64,000 nt of DNA from Prostheceraeus crozeri. Taxonomy: Eukaryota > Platyhelminthes > Polycladida > Euryleptidae. Shown piece after piece: positions 24,401 through 35,770 of the stretch. The stretch lies in assembly GCA_907163375.1 (NCBI GenBank), contig CAJQUW010001161.1, positions 1 through 64,000 on the forward strand, written 5' to 3'. Each line of letters starts with the position of its first letter. Position 1 is the first letter of the stretch. The notes below the pieces were generated by a model. The model was not told where the DNA came from. It worked only from the letters and a program-made list of their open reading frames with translations, and made no database searches. Made by a program: the position numbers and the translations under genes.

Positions 24401-25823
24401 ATCACCTATACGTGGCCATGGCTCTCACAAAACTAAACCGATTCCCTCCAAACTTCACACACACATACTACATCTCCCAACGAACAGGACAATACCTCAC
24501 TTCACCACCCTACATGCTCTCCACCTCCTCTGAACTTCAAAAAACTCTGTCAACAAAATTTACCTTGCGCCACTAATCAACACATACACAAACTCACCTA
24601 TACGGGGCCATGGCTCCCACAAAACTAAACCGATTCCTTCCAAACTTCGCACACACATACTACACCTCCCAACGAACAGGACAACACCTCACTTCACCAC
24701 CCTACATGCTCTCCACCTCCGCTGAACTTCAAAAAACTCTGTCAACAAAATTCACCTTGCTCCACTAATCAACACATACACAAACTCACCTATGCGGGGC
24801 CATGGCTCCCACAAAAATAAACAGATTCCCTCCAAACTTCACACACACATACTACATCTCCCAACGAACAGGACAATACCTCACTTCACCACTCCAAATG
24901 CAATTTGATATTTTTACATACTACTCACCAAAACTACTTACAACTATGCATGTCAACTCACCTATACGGGGCCATGGCTCCCACAAAACTAAACCGATTC
25001 CTTCCAAAACTTCACACACACACATACTGCACCTCCCAACGAACAGGACAACACCTCACTTCACCACCCTACATGCTCTCCACCTCCGCTGAATTTCAAA
25101 AAACTCTGTCAACAAAATTTACCTTGCACCACTAATCAACACATACACAAACTCACCTATACGGGGCCATGGCTCCAACAAAACTAAACCGATTCCCTCA
25201 AAACTTCACACACACATACTACACCTCCCACCGAACAGGACAATACCTCACTTCACCACCCTACATGCTCTCCACCACCGCTGAACTTCAAAAAACTCTG
25301 TCAACAAAATTTACCTTGCTCCACTAATCAACACATACACAAACTCACCTATACGGGGCCATGGCTCCCACAAAACTAAACTGATTCCTTCCAAACTTCA
25401 CACACACATACTACACCTCCCAACGAACAGGACAATACCTCACTTCACCACCCTACATGCTCTCCACCTCCGCTGAACTTCAAAAAACTCTGTCAACAAA
25501 ATTTACCTTGCACCACTAATCAACACATACACAAACTCACCTATACGGGGCCATGGCTCCCACAAAACTGAACCGATTCCCTCAAAACTTCACACACACA
25601 TACTACACCTCCCAACCAACAGGACAACACCTCACTTCACCACTCCAAATGCATTTTAATATTTTTACATACTACTCACCAAAACTACTTACAACTATGC
25701 ATGTTAACTCACCTATACGGGGCCATGGCTCCCACAAAACTAAACCGATTCCTTCCAAACTTCACACACACATACTACACCTCCCAACGAACAGGACAAT
25801 ACCTCACTTGACCACTCCAAATG
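24400..25823 (+). repeat. Satellite A, plus block after the palindrome
   Basis: About eight monomers in plus orientation. They form a subfamily distinct from 3968-11310: CACTTCACCAC replaces CACTTCAACAC, GTCAACAAAATT replaces GTCCACAAAATT, and GTTAACTCACC replaces the GTAAAATCACC type. A rare CTATGCGGGG head lies near 24790. The block ends at the inversion junction at 25824-25835. Confidence 0.93.
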
Positions 25824-25835
25824 TTTAGTCCTCGG
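25824..25835. other. Inversion junction between satellite A arms
   Basis: The plus-oriented monomer breaks off after CTCCAAATG and a minus-oriented monomer starts with TTTAGTTTTGTGGG. Only TTTAGTCCTCGG lies between them. A near-identical junction, TTGTAGTCCTCGA, occurs at about 29953-29964. It marks where the two inverted arms meet without a core. Confidence 0.8.
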
Positions 25836-28802
25836 TTTAGTTTTGTGGGAGCCATGGCCCCGTATAGGTGAGTTAACATGCATAGTTGTAAGTAGTTTTG
25901 GTGAGTAGTATGTAAAAATATTAAAATGCATTTGGAGTGGTGAATTGAGGTATTGTCCTGCTGGTTGGGAGGTGTAGTATGTGTGTGTGAAGTTTGGAAG
26001 GAGTCGGTTTAGTTTTGTGGGAGCCATGGCCCCGTATAGGTGAGTTAACATGCATAGTTGTAAGTAGTTTTGGTGAGTAGTATGCAAAAATATTAAATTG
26101 CATTTGGAGTGGTGAAGTGAGGTGTTGTCCTGTTGGTTGGGAGGTGTAGTATGTGTGTGTGAAGTTTTGAGGGAATCGGTTTAGATTTGTGGGAGCCATG
26201 GCCCCGTATAGGTGAGTTTGTGTATGTGTTGATTAATGGTGCAAGGTAAATTTTCTTGACAGAGTTTTTTGAAGTTCAGCGGAGGTGGAGAGCATGTAGG
26301 GTGGTGAAGTGAGGTATTGTCCTGTTCGTTGGGAGGTGTAGTATGTGTGTGTGAAGTTTGGAAGGAATCAGTTTAGTTTTGTGGGAGCCATGGCCCCGTA
26401 TAAGTGAGTTAACATGCATAGTTGTAAGTAGTTTTGGTGAGTAGTATTTGAAAATATTAAGTTGCATTTGGAGTGGTGAAGTGAGGTGTTGTCTTGTTCG
26501 TTGGGAGGTGCAGTATGTGTGTGTGAAGTTTGAAAGGAATCAGTTTAGTTTTGTGGGAGCCATGGCCCCGTATAGGTGAGTTAACATGCATAGTTGTAAG
26601 TAGATTTGTTGAGTAGTATGTGAAAATATTAAATTGCATTTGGAGTGGTGAAGTGAGGTTTTGTCCTGTTCGTTGGGAGGTGTAGTATGTGTCTGCGAAG
26701 TTTTGAGGGAATCGGTTTAGTTTTGTGGGAGCCATGGCCCCGTATAGGTGAGTTTGTGTATGTGTTGATTAGCGGTGCAAGGTAAATTTTGTTGACAGAG
26801 TTTTTTGAAGTTCAGCGGAGGTGGAGAGCATGTACGGTGGTGAAGTGAGGTGTTGTCCTGTTCGTTGGGAGGTGCAGTATGTGTGTGTGAAGTTTTGAGG
26901 GAATCGGTTTAGTTTTGTGGGAGCCATGGCCCCGTATAGGTGAGTTAACATGCATAGTTGTAAGTAGTTTTGGTGAGTAGTATGTAACAATATTAAAATG
27001 CATTTGGAGTGGTGAAGTGAGGTGTTGTCCTGTTCGTTGGGAGGTGTAGTATGTGTGTGTGAAGTTTGGAAGGAATCGGTTTAGTTTTGTGGGAGCCATG
27101 GCCCCGTATAGGTGAGTTAACATGCATAGTTGTTAGTAGTTTTGGTGAGTAGTATGTAAAAATAATAAATTGCATTTGGAGTGGTGAAGTGAGGTATTGT
27201 CCTGTTCGTTGGGAGGTGTAGTATGTGTGTGTGAAGTTTTGAGGGAATCGGTTCAGTTTTGTGGGAGCCATGGCCCCGTATAGGTGAGTTAACATGCATA
27301 GTTGTAAGTAGTTTTGGTGAGTAGTATGTAAAAATTTCTAAAATGCATTTGGAGTAGTGAAGTGAGGTGTTGTCCTGTTCGTTGGGAGGTGTAGTATGTG
27401 TGTGTGAAGTTTTGAGGAAATCGGTTCAGTTTTGTGGGAGCCTTGGCCCCGTATAGGTGAGTTAACATGCATAGTTGTAAGTAGATTTGTTGAGTAGTAT
27501 GTGAAAATATTAAATTGCATTTGGAGTGGTGAAGTTAGGTGTTGTCCTATTGGTTAGGAGGTGTAGTATGTGTGTGTGAAGTTTGGAAGGAATCAGTTTA
27601 GTTTTGTGGGAGCCATGGCCCCGTATAGGTGAGTTAACATGCATAGTTGTAAGTAGTTTTGGTGAGTAGTATGTAAAATATTAAATTGTATTTGGAGTGG
27701 TGAAGTGAGGTGTTGTCCTGTTCGTTAGGAGGTGTAGTATGTGTGTGTGAAGTTTGGAAGGAATCGGTTTAGTTTTGTGGGAGCCATGGCCCCGTATAGG
27801 TGAGTTAACATGCATAGTTGTAAGTAGTTTTGGTGAGTAGTATGTAAAAATATTAAAATGCATTTGGAGTGGTGAAGTGAGGTATTGTCCTGCTCGTTGG
27901 GAGGTGTAGTATGTGTGTGTGAAGTTTGGAAGGAGTCGGTTTAGTTTTGTGGGAGCCATGGGCCCGTATAGGTGAGTTAACATGCATAGTTGTAAGTAGT
28001 TTTGGTTAGTAGTATGCAAAAATATTAAATTGCATTTGGAGTGGTGAAGTGAGGTGTTGTCCTGTTGGTTGGGAGGTGTAGTATGTGTGTGTGAAGTTTT
28101 GAGGGAATCGGTTTAGATTTGTGGGAGCCATGGCCCCGTGTAGGTGAGTTTGTGTATGTGTTGATTAGTGGTGCAAGGTAAATTTTGTTGACAGAGTTTT
28201 TTGAAGTTCAGCGGAGATGGAGAGCATGTAGGGTGGTGAAGTGAGGTATTGTCCTGTTCGTTGGGAGGTGTAGTATGTGTGTGTGAAGTTTAGGTGAGTT
28301 AACATGCATATTCGAAGTGGTTTTGGTGAGTAGTATGTTTTGTTGGGAGGTGTAGTATGTGTGTGTAGGTGAGTTAACATGCATAGTTGTAAGTAGATTT
28401 GTTGAGTAGTATGTGAAATAATAAAATTGCATTTGTGTGAAGGTTTGAGGGAATCGGTTTAGTTTTGTGGGAGCCGCCCCGCATAGGTGAGTTTGTGTAT
28501 GTGTTGATTAGTGGAGCAAGGTGAATTTTGTTGACAGATTTTTTTGAAGTTCAGCGGATTAGTTTTGTGGTAGCCATGGCCCCTATAGGTGAAAAAATAT
28601 CAAATTGCATTTGGAGTGGTGAAGTGAGGTATTGTCCTGTTCGTTGGTGAAGTTTGGAGGGAATCTGTTTAGTTTTGTGCGAGCCATTTTTTCGGATATG
28701 CGGTCAAATGAAGTGTTTGGTAAAGGGAAATGTTTAATATAAACTGGAGCAATAGGCGTTTATGGTTTGTAATTTTTTATGGCATAGTATGTAGCTTAGC
28801 AA
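25836..28802 (-). repeat. Satellite A, minus block, ending in a scrambled tip
   Basis: About 15 monomers of the same subfamily as 24400-25823, inverted. From about 28290 the units are truncated and shuffled: a monomer breaks off at GTGAAGTTTAGGTGAG near 28290, with further partial units to 28690. A shortened tip then runs 28690-28802, where TTTTTCGGATATGCGGTC jumps to AAATGTTTAATATAAACTGG and ends in GTAGCTTAGCAA/TTGCTAAA, the tip sequence also found at 24010. Confidence 0.88.
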
Positions 28803-30540
28803 TTGCTAAATTCACCACCCTACATGCTCTCCACCTCCGCTGAACTTCAAAAAACTCTGTCATAAATTCAACCTGCTCCACTTAATCAACACATACACAA
28901 ACTCACCTATGCGGGCCCATGGCTCCCACAAAAATAACAGATACCCTCCAAACTTCACACACACATACTACATCTCCCAACGAACAGGACAATACCTCAC
29001 TTCACCACTTACACCAAATGCAAATTTGACTATTTATACATACTACTCCACCAAAACTACTTACAACAAGCATGTCAACTCACCTAACGGGCCATGGCTC
29101 CACAAAACTAAACCGATTCCTTCCAAAACTTCACACACACACATACTGCACCCTCCAACGAACAGAAGGACAACACCTCACTTCACCACCCTACCATGCT
29201 CTCCACCTCCGCTGAATATCAAAAAACTCTGTCAACAAATTTACCTTTGCACCACTAATCAACACATAACTCAATACTCCCTATACGGGGCCATGGCTCC
29301 AACAAAACTAAACCGAGTTCCCTCAAAACTTCACACACAATACTACCCTCCCACCGAACAGGACAATACCTCACTTCACCACCCTACTTGCTTCTCACAC
29401 CACACGCGGAACATCAAAAAAACTCTGTCAACAAATTTACCTGCTCACTAATCAACACATACACAAACTCACCTATACGGGGCCATGTCTCCCACAAAAC
29501 TATAATGATTCCTTCCAAACTTCACACACACATACTACAACCCTTCCCAACGCACAGACAAAAACCTCACTTCACCACCCTACATGCTCTCAACCTCCGC
29601 TGAACTTCAAAAAACTCTTCAACAAAATTTACCTATGCACCGAAACCACTAATCAACACATACACATAACTCACCTAAACGGGCCTGCTCCCACAAACTG
29701 AACCGATTCCCATCAACAACATCACACACACATAAATACTACACCTCCCAACCAACAGGACAACACCTCACTTCACCACTCCAAATTCATTTTAATAAAT
29801 TTTACAACACTCACTCAAAACTACTTACAACTATGCATGTAAACACCCTATACGGGCCATGGCTCCCACAAACTAAACCGATTCTTCCAAACTTCACACA
29901 CACATACTACACCCCCAACAACAGGACACACCTCACTTTACAACTCCAAATGTTGTAGTCCTCGATTAGTTTTGTGGAGCCACTAATGGGCCCCGTATAG
30001 AGTTTAACAAGCATATTGTAAGTAGTTTGGTGAGTTAGTATGTAAAAATAATAAAAGCATTTGGAGTGGTGGGGAAAAAAAAATAGAGGAATTGTCCCTG
30101 CTGTTGGGAGTTGTAGTATGTTGTGTGTGAAGTTTGGAAGGAGTCGGTAAGTTTTTATTTTGTGGGAGCCATGGCCCCAGTTAGGTTAGTATAACATGCA
30201 TTAGTTGTAAGTAGTTTTGGTGAGTAAGTATGCAAAAATATTAAATTGCATTTGGAGTGGTGAAGTGAGGTGTTTTGTCCTGTTGGTTGGGAGGTGTAGT
30301 ATTGTGTGTGAAGTTTTTGAGGGGAATTCGGTTTAGATTTGTTGGAGCAAGGCCCCTTATAGGTGATTTGTGTATGTGTTGATTAATGGTGCAAGGTAAA
30401 ATTCTTGAACAGAGTTTTTGAAGTTCAGCGAGGTAGGAGAGCAGTGAATTGAGGTATTGTCCTGTTCGTTGGGAGGTGTAGTATGGTGTGTGTGAAGTTT
30501 GGAAGGAATCAGTTTAGTTTTGTGGAGCCATGGCCCCGTA
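28300..30540. other. Second indel-dense stretch, probably unpolished sequence
   Basis: Irregular one- to four-base gains and losses (for example GGTGGGGAAAAAAAAATAGAGG near 30070 in place of GGTGAATTGAGG) affect every monomer across the boundary between the two duplicated halves. The sequence becomes clean again near 30540. As in 5100-7460 this looks technical. Confidence 0.6.
28811..29952 (+). repeat. Satellite A, second plus block (noisy duplicate of 24693-25823)
   Basis: It starts at TTCACCACCCTACATGCTC and follows the order of 24693 onward monomer by monomer, including the rare CTATGCGG head near 28908. It differs mainly by scattered small indels (for example AAACTAAACCGATTCTTCC and CACCTAACGGGCC). 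It joins the preceding block at the half-palindrome TTGCTAAA. The ~180-codon plus frame at 28909-29451 is a satellite by-product. Confidence 0.88.
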
Positions 30541-33418
30541 TAAGTGAGTTAACATGCATAGTTGTAAGTAGTTTTGGTGAGTAGTATTTGAAAATATTAA
30601 GTTGCATTTGGAGTGGTGAAGTGAGGTGTTGTCCTGTTCGTTGGGAGGGTTAGTAGGTGTGTGTGAAGTTTGAAAGGAATCAGTTTAGTTTTGTGGGAGC
30701 CATGGCCCCGTATAGGTGAGTTAACATGCATAGTTGTAAGTAGATTTGTTGAGTAGTATGTGAAAATATTAAATTGCATTTGGAGTGGTGAAGTGAGATT
30801 TAGTCCTGTTCGTTGGGAGGTGTAGTATGTGTCTGCGAAGTTTTGAGGGAATCGGTTTAGTTTTGTGGGAGCCATTGCCCTTATAGGTGAGTTTGTGTAT
30901 GTGTTGATTAGTGGTGCAAGGTAAATTTTGTTGACAGTTTTTTTTGAAGTTCAGCGGAGGTGGAGAGCATGTACGGTGGTGAAGTGAGGTGTTGTCCTGT
31001 TCGTTGGGAGGTGCAGTATGTGTGTGTGAAGTTTTGAGGGAATCGGTTTAGTTTTGTGGGAGCCATGGCCCCGTATAGGTGAGTTAACATGCATAGTTGT
31101 AAGTAGTTTTGGTGAGTAGTATGTAAAAATATTAAAATGCATTTGGAGTGGTGAAGTGAAGTGTTGTCCTGTTTGTTGGGAGGTGTAGTATGTGTGTGTG
31201 AAGTTTGGAAGGAATCGGTTTAGTTTTGTGGGAGCCATGGCCCCGTATAGGTGAGTTAACATGCATAGTTGTTAGTAGTTTTGGTGAGTAGTATGTAAAA
31301 TAATAAATTGCATTTGGAGTGGTGAAGTCAGGTATTGTCCTGTTCGTTGGGAGGTGTAGTATGTGTGTGTGAAGTTTTGAGGGAATCGGTTCATTTTTTG
31401 GGAGCCATGGCCCCGTATAGGTGAGTTAACATGCATAGTTGTAAGTAGTTTTGGTGAGTAGTATGTAAAAATTTCTAAAATGCATTTGGAGTAGTGAAGT
31501 GAGGTGTTTTCCTGTTCGTTGGGAGGTGTAGTATGTGTGCGTGAAGTTTTGAGGGAATCGGTTCAGTTTTGTGGGAGCCTTGGCCCCGTATAGGTGAGTT
31601 AACATGCATAGTTGTAAGTAGATTTGTTGAGTAGTATGTGAAAATATTAAATTGCATTTGGAGTGGTGAAGTGAGGTGTTGTCCTGTTGGTTGGGAGGTG
31701 TAGTATGTGTGTGTGAAGTTTTGAAGGAATCAGTTTAGTTTTGTGGGAGCCATGGCCCCGTATAGGTGAGTTAACATGCATAGTTGTAAGTAGTTTTGGT
31801 GAGTAGTATGTAAAATATTAAATTGCATTTGGAGTGGTGAAGTGAGGTGTTGTCCTGTTCGTTGGGAGGTGTAGTATGTGTGTGTGAAGTTTGGAAGGAA
31901 TCGGTTTAGTTTTGTGGGAGCCATGGCCCCGTATAGGTGAGTTAACATGCATAGTTATAAGTAGTTTTGTTGAGTAGTATGTAAAAATATTAAAATGCAT
32001 TTGGAGTGGTGAAGTGAGGTATTGTCCTGCTCGTTGGGATCCTGTTCGTTGGGAGGTGTAGTATGTGTGTGTGAAGTTTTGAGGGAATCGGTTTAGTTTT
32101 GTGGGAGCCATGGCCCCGTATAGGTGAGTTAACATGCATATTCGAAGTGGTTTTGGTGAGTAGTATGTAAAATATTAAATTGCATTTGGAGTGGTGAAGT
32201 GAGGTGTTGTCCTGTTTGTTGGGAGGTGTAGTATGTGTGTGTGAAGTTTGGAAGGAATCAGTTTAGTTTTGTGGGAGCCATGGCCCCGTATAGGTGAGTT
32301 AACATGCATAGTTGTAAGTAGATTTGTTGAGTAGTATGTGAAAATAATAAATTGCATTTGGAGTGGTGAAGTGAGGTATTGTCCTGTTCGTTGGGAGGTG
32401 TAGTATGTGTGTGTGAAGGTTTGAGGGAATCGGTTTAGTTTTGTGGGAGCCATGGCCCCGTATAGGTGAGTTTGTGTATGTGTTGATTAGTGGTGCAAGG
32501 TAAATTTGGTTGACAGAGTTTTTTGAAGTTCAGCGGAGGTGGAGAGCATGTACGGTGGTGAAATGAGGTGTTGTCCTTTTCGTTGGGAGGTGCAGTATGT
32601 GTGTGTGAAGTTTTGAGGGAATCTGTTTATTTTTGTGGGAGCCATGGCCCCGCATAGGTGAGTTTGTGTATGTGTTGATTAGTGGAGCAAGGTGAATTTT
32701 GTTGACAGATTTTTTTGAAGTTCAGCGGAGGTGGAGAGCATGTAGGGTGGTGAAGTGAGGTGTTGTCCTGTTCGTTGGGAGGTGTAGTATGTGTGTGTGA
32801 AGTTTGGAAGGAATCGGTTTAGTTTTGTGGTAGCCATGGCCCCGTATAGGTGAGTTGACATGCATAGTTGTAAGTAGTTTTGGTGAGTAGTATGTAAAAA
32901 TATCAAATTGCATTTGGAGTGGTGAAGTGAGGTATTGTCCTGTTCGTTGGGAGATGTGGTATGTGTGTGTGAAGTTTGGAGGGAATCTGTTTAGTTTTGT
33001 TGGAGCCATGGCCCCGTATAGGTGTTTTTCGGATATGCTGATAATTTTTATTGGTTGAGGGAGGTTTTTGGGGATTGACATGAGTTATTGGCATCGAGAG
33101 AGGTCAAATGAGGTATTGTCCCGTTCATTAGGACTTGTAGTGTATGTGTGTGAAGTTTCGTTCTGAACGGTTGAGATTGATGGAAGCCATGGCCTCGTAT
33201 AGGTTGTGTTTTTTTAGAATTTTTGTTTAAATACGATTTGTTTTAAATTGTCGAGAAACGGCAGTGATATTCAGTAATTTGATGATGTGTGCTTGTTGGT
33301 CACTTCATGAGGAACCCGAATATGTGTTTGGTTTTGAGAAATGTTTAATATTAACGGAGCTATGGCACCGTATATGGTTTAGTAATTTTTTTTATGGCAT
33401 CGTATGTAGTTTAGTAAC
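29965..33418 (-). repeat. Satellite A, last minus block with complete outer tip
   Basis: About 17 monomers that repeat the order of 25836-28802 with an offset near 4.14 kb. Shared rare variants include GATTAATGGTGCAAGG (26232 and 30380) and CATATTCGAAGTGG (28308 and 32140). The block ends with a full tip at about 33020-33418: TTTTTCGGATATGCTG, GGGATTGACATGAG, GGCCTCGTATAGGTTG, GCTATGGCACCGTATATGG, GGCATCGTATGTAG, TTTAGTAA. Unrelated unique DNA follows, making 33418 the best candidate for a true outer end of the repeat unit. Confidence 0.92.
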
Positions 33419-33718
33419 TGCCATGTCATAATGCTATAGATTAATAAGCTATGTCATAATAATCTTTTTCACGATGCCACAGATAGCTAATATGCCTTGT
33501 ATTCGTGAGGGGCAAAAATTCAATACTCTTTGACATCGCGTAAATCATATTAAAATATCTCATGATCTCCAGTGTTTTCATGCCTACATATTTCACTACA
33601 ACCCAATTTGAATCTATACCGATCATGAGAAGTCGAATAACTATCCAACATCTATCAAAAAAAAAAATTATTAGGAAACCATGTAAACAAGATAGTAGTT
33701 GTTTCAGTGTTACTGCGG
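33419..33718. other. Unique sequence outside the satellite A tip, nothing recognised
   Basis: AT-rich DNA with an A10-like run near 33660. Open frames on both strands (33441-33833 minus, 33562-33786 plus) overlap one another and have no recognised domain. Confidence 0.45.
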
Positions 33719-33842
33719 AGAAGGAAGAACAGCTGACATTCGAATGTCCTCCGCGCCCCTCAGCCTGGTGCACGAAGACGCTGTAGTCAACACAAGACAG
33801 GGAGGCGAAGAAGGAAGAACAGCTGACATCCAAATGTCCTTC
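33719..33842 (+). repeat. Direct repeat pair, ~34 bp, 90 bp apart
   Basis: GAAGGAAGAACAGCTGACAT followed by TCGAATGTCC (33719-33752) recurs as the same 20-mer followed by CCAAATGTCC (about 33808-33842). The pair lies immediately before a 69-bp palindrome and may be part of the same unrecognised element. Confidence 0.7.
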
Positions 33843-33849
33843 ACCTTTG

Positions 33850-33918
33850 TTAATTCCAGCCTCCTCTTAGACCATCGTCAGAAGCTTCTGACGATGGCCT
33901 AGAGGAGGCTGAAATTAA
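33850..33918. repeat. Near-perfect 69-bp palindrome
   Basis: The arms 33850-33884 and 33885-33918 meet at GTCAGAAG/CTTCTGAC without a spacer. They match over 34-35 bases with two substitutions and one indel (CAGCCTCCTCT against AGAGGAGGCTG). It could be two abutting element ends. Each strand carries CTGACGA, which resembles part of a hammerhead core, but the rest does not fold as one. Confidence 0.8.
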
Positions 33919-34028
33919 TAAAGGTATTAACATTAAAACAACTACCATTTTGTTTGCTTGGTTTCTTAACAAAAAAATGAACAAATGAATAACCAAGGCC
34001 TATTCAACATATCAAAAAATTAATCAAC

Positions 34029-35107
34029 TTAAAGTTGCAAAAATTCACGAACGCAAATGCTCAAAATGTCCACCATGGACATCGGCACATTCTTGTAGTC
34101 TTTCGGCCACACTGTGCACACAGTTCTGCATAAGTTCCTGTCATCACTGATCTCTTGACAGGCATCTGTGATGTAGGAGCGGAGTTGAGAAAGTGTGTGA
34201 GGTTTTCGTCCGTACACTTTCTCCTTTACAACGCCCCAAAAGAAAAAGTCCATCGGAGTTAGATCGGGAGAGCGAGGAGGCCAAAGGATGCTACCACATC
34301 TCCCGATCCACTTTCCTGGAAAAGTGTCATTCAGATAGCTTCTGACACTCACTGCAAAATGCGCTGGTGCACCATCCTGCTGAAAGTACAGCTCATTGAA
34401 GTTGTTCAATGACTGCATCTCAGGAATCGCAAAGGATTGGAGCATTTGAAGGTACACCTCAGCCGTCACAGTTCTTTCAAAAAATACTGGCCCAATCACA
34501 CCGTTGCTTGACATACCGGCCCAACGGTTAAGCCAGGCTGGTTCAGCTCATTTGTTGATACCATGTGCGGATTTTCAGGGAACCAGTAGACACAGTTATG
34601 TCTATTTACGTGACCTGATAGTTTGACACTGGCTTCGTCAGACCAAACTATCTTGTCAAGCAAATCTGGGTTCTCCCGAATTTCCGACAACATGAGCACA
34701 GCAAACTGCAAGCGTCGTTCAGCATCATCCGGTAGAAGGTGCTGCAACAGTCTGGGTCGGTATGGTTTCAACTCAACTTTCCTCATCAGTCTCCAAGTAG
34801 AGCTTAGAGAAATGTCCCAACTCCAATGAGGCTCTTCTTGTTGATTTCTTCGGACTTTGAACAAATGTTTGGGCCACTAGTCCTCGTTTGATGTTATTGA
34901 AACTGATCGAGGGCGTCCTGACTTCGGTGCATTCTCTACCGAACCGGTCTTTTCAAATTTATCTCGAATGCGATAAATAGCAAATCTTGATGGAGGATTG
35001 CTGTGAAAGGCATCTCTCCATTCCATTCGCACCTTTTCAGCATTCTTGTTTTTCCAAAAGGATTTCAAAATCCATTTTCTCTGATCATCTTTTAGATGAC
35101 CTGACAT
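34029..35107 (-). pseudogene. Mariner-type DD41D transposase, broken
   Basis: This DDE-family transposase would cut and paste the element. The N-terminal segment (35107-34877) is a helix-turn-helix region of the DUF4817 type: MSGHLKDDQRKWILKSFWKN to GSVENAPKSGRPRS. The middle segment (34864-34496) carries the first catalytic Asp in KIVWSDEASVKLSG. The last segment (34514-34029) carries the second Asp in FQQDGAPAHF and the third in WPPRSPDLTPMDFFFWG, with 41 residues between them, so DD41D as in rosa-type mariners. The first two segments share a frame and are separated by one TAG near 34877. The last is shifted by one frame near 34500-34514. Total coding length is about 360 residues, close to the family's usual size, so only about two lesions separate it from a whole frame. 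All three acidic residues are visible. Confidence 0.88.
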
Positions 35108-35424
35108 GACAGAAGCAGCAAATTCAAAAAAGCTTCAAGCTTGTTTAATTCACTTCAAGTCAAACTAACAGTGTTTGATTCAAATCAAATTAATTGAACA
35201 TATCCATGTACGTAATGTCAGATTGGTGCTATATCTTGTCCATGATAGATTTCAAAATTCCTTTGCCAATGGAATGCTACTGCATAGACTTCTAAATGAT
35301 AGTAGCAATTACTTCGAAGTCTATGGCTCATGTTGGACTGATCATGGATATCCATCGACTGATTCATGTGTAAATCGCCAATAGAACGGTCAACATAGAT
35401 TTCCTAGGGCAAAATCAACTGTTA

Positions 35425-35447
35425 GCCTACTTTTGAAACACCGTGTA
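35425..35447 (-). repeat. Candidate terminal inverted repeat of the mariner-like element
   Basis: Minus-strand ACACGGTGTTTCAAAAGTAG lies just inside a TA dinucleotide, the usual mariner target. It is unpaired, since no partner copy is visible at the opposite end, so the assignment relies on its resemblance to ends of related elements. Confidence 0.4.
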
Positions 35448-35770
35448 TAATAGGCAATCGCAACAAGAATAGTATTACGCGTTAAAAATATAAAGAGGGC
35501 ATCTTATACAAAATATGACTCCTAAAGTATCATTCCCTGAATTCCTGCAATATCCAAATAACATCTGCAAAGAAAATGGAGTAAGAGCCGTAATAATAGC
35601 TTGTAAATAAGAGTTACATGATTGTTTTATATCAGAGCGATTTGGGATTACGTGCTTGTACTTAGCATGTCAAATGTTTCAGTGCACCTCTTGCTTTATC
35701 AAAATATTGAGGAACCCGTTCAATGATCCCTCAATAACGCCCGAATAAAGTGATTTCCAGCTAAAATATA
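35448..35770. other. Unique sequence before satellite B, nothing recognised
   Basis: AT-rich DNA without long frames. The last ~50 bp grade into degenerate satellite B modules. Confidence 0.45.

Larger units (their letters stand above)
34021..35447 (-). mobile_element. Mariner-like DNA transposon copy
   Basis: The body encodes a broken DD41D transposase. Its upstream end probably lies at 35447: the minus strand there reads TACACGGTGTTTCAAAAGTA, preceded by TATTA, and such GGTGTTTCAAAAGT ends are common in this group. About 320 bp of leader follow before the first ATG. I find no matching inverted repeat downstream of the coding region between 33920 and 34030, so the other end may be truncated or diverged. 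Confidence 0.55.

Noticed and set aside
3968-33418. Families of 60-190-residue proteins (MAPTKLNRF..., MHVKSPIRG...) in satellite A
   Set aside because: The same bases are read in rotating frames because the 172-bp unit is not divisible by 3. All are explained by the satellite and none has a domain.
3968-33418. CRISPR array
   Set aside because: The sequence is eukaryotic, and the repeats are contiguous 172/192-bp monomers without unique spacers.
33850-33960. Hammerhead ribozyme (CTGACGA followed by GAAA and a short stem)
   Set aside because: Stem II needs a bulge or mismatches next to the core, stem I would have no loop, and no proper NUH cleavage triplet closes stem III.
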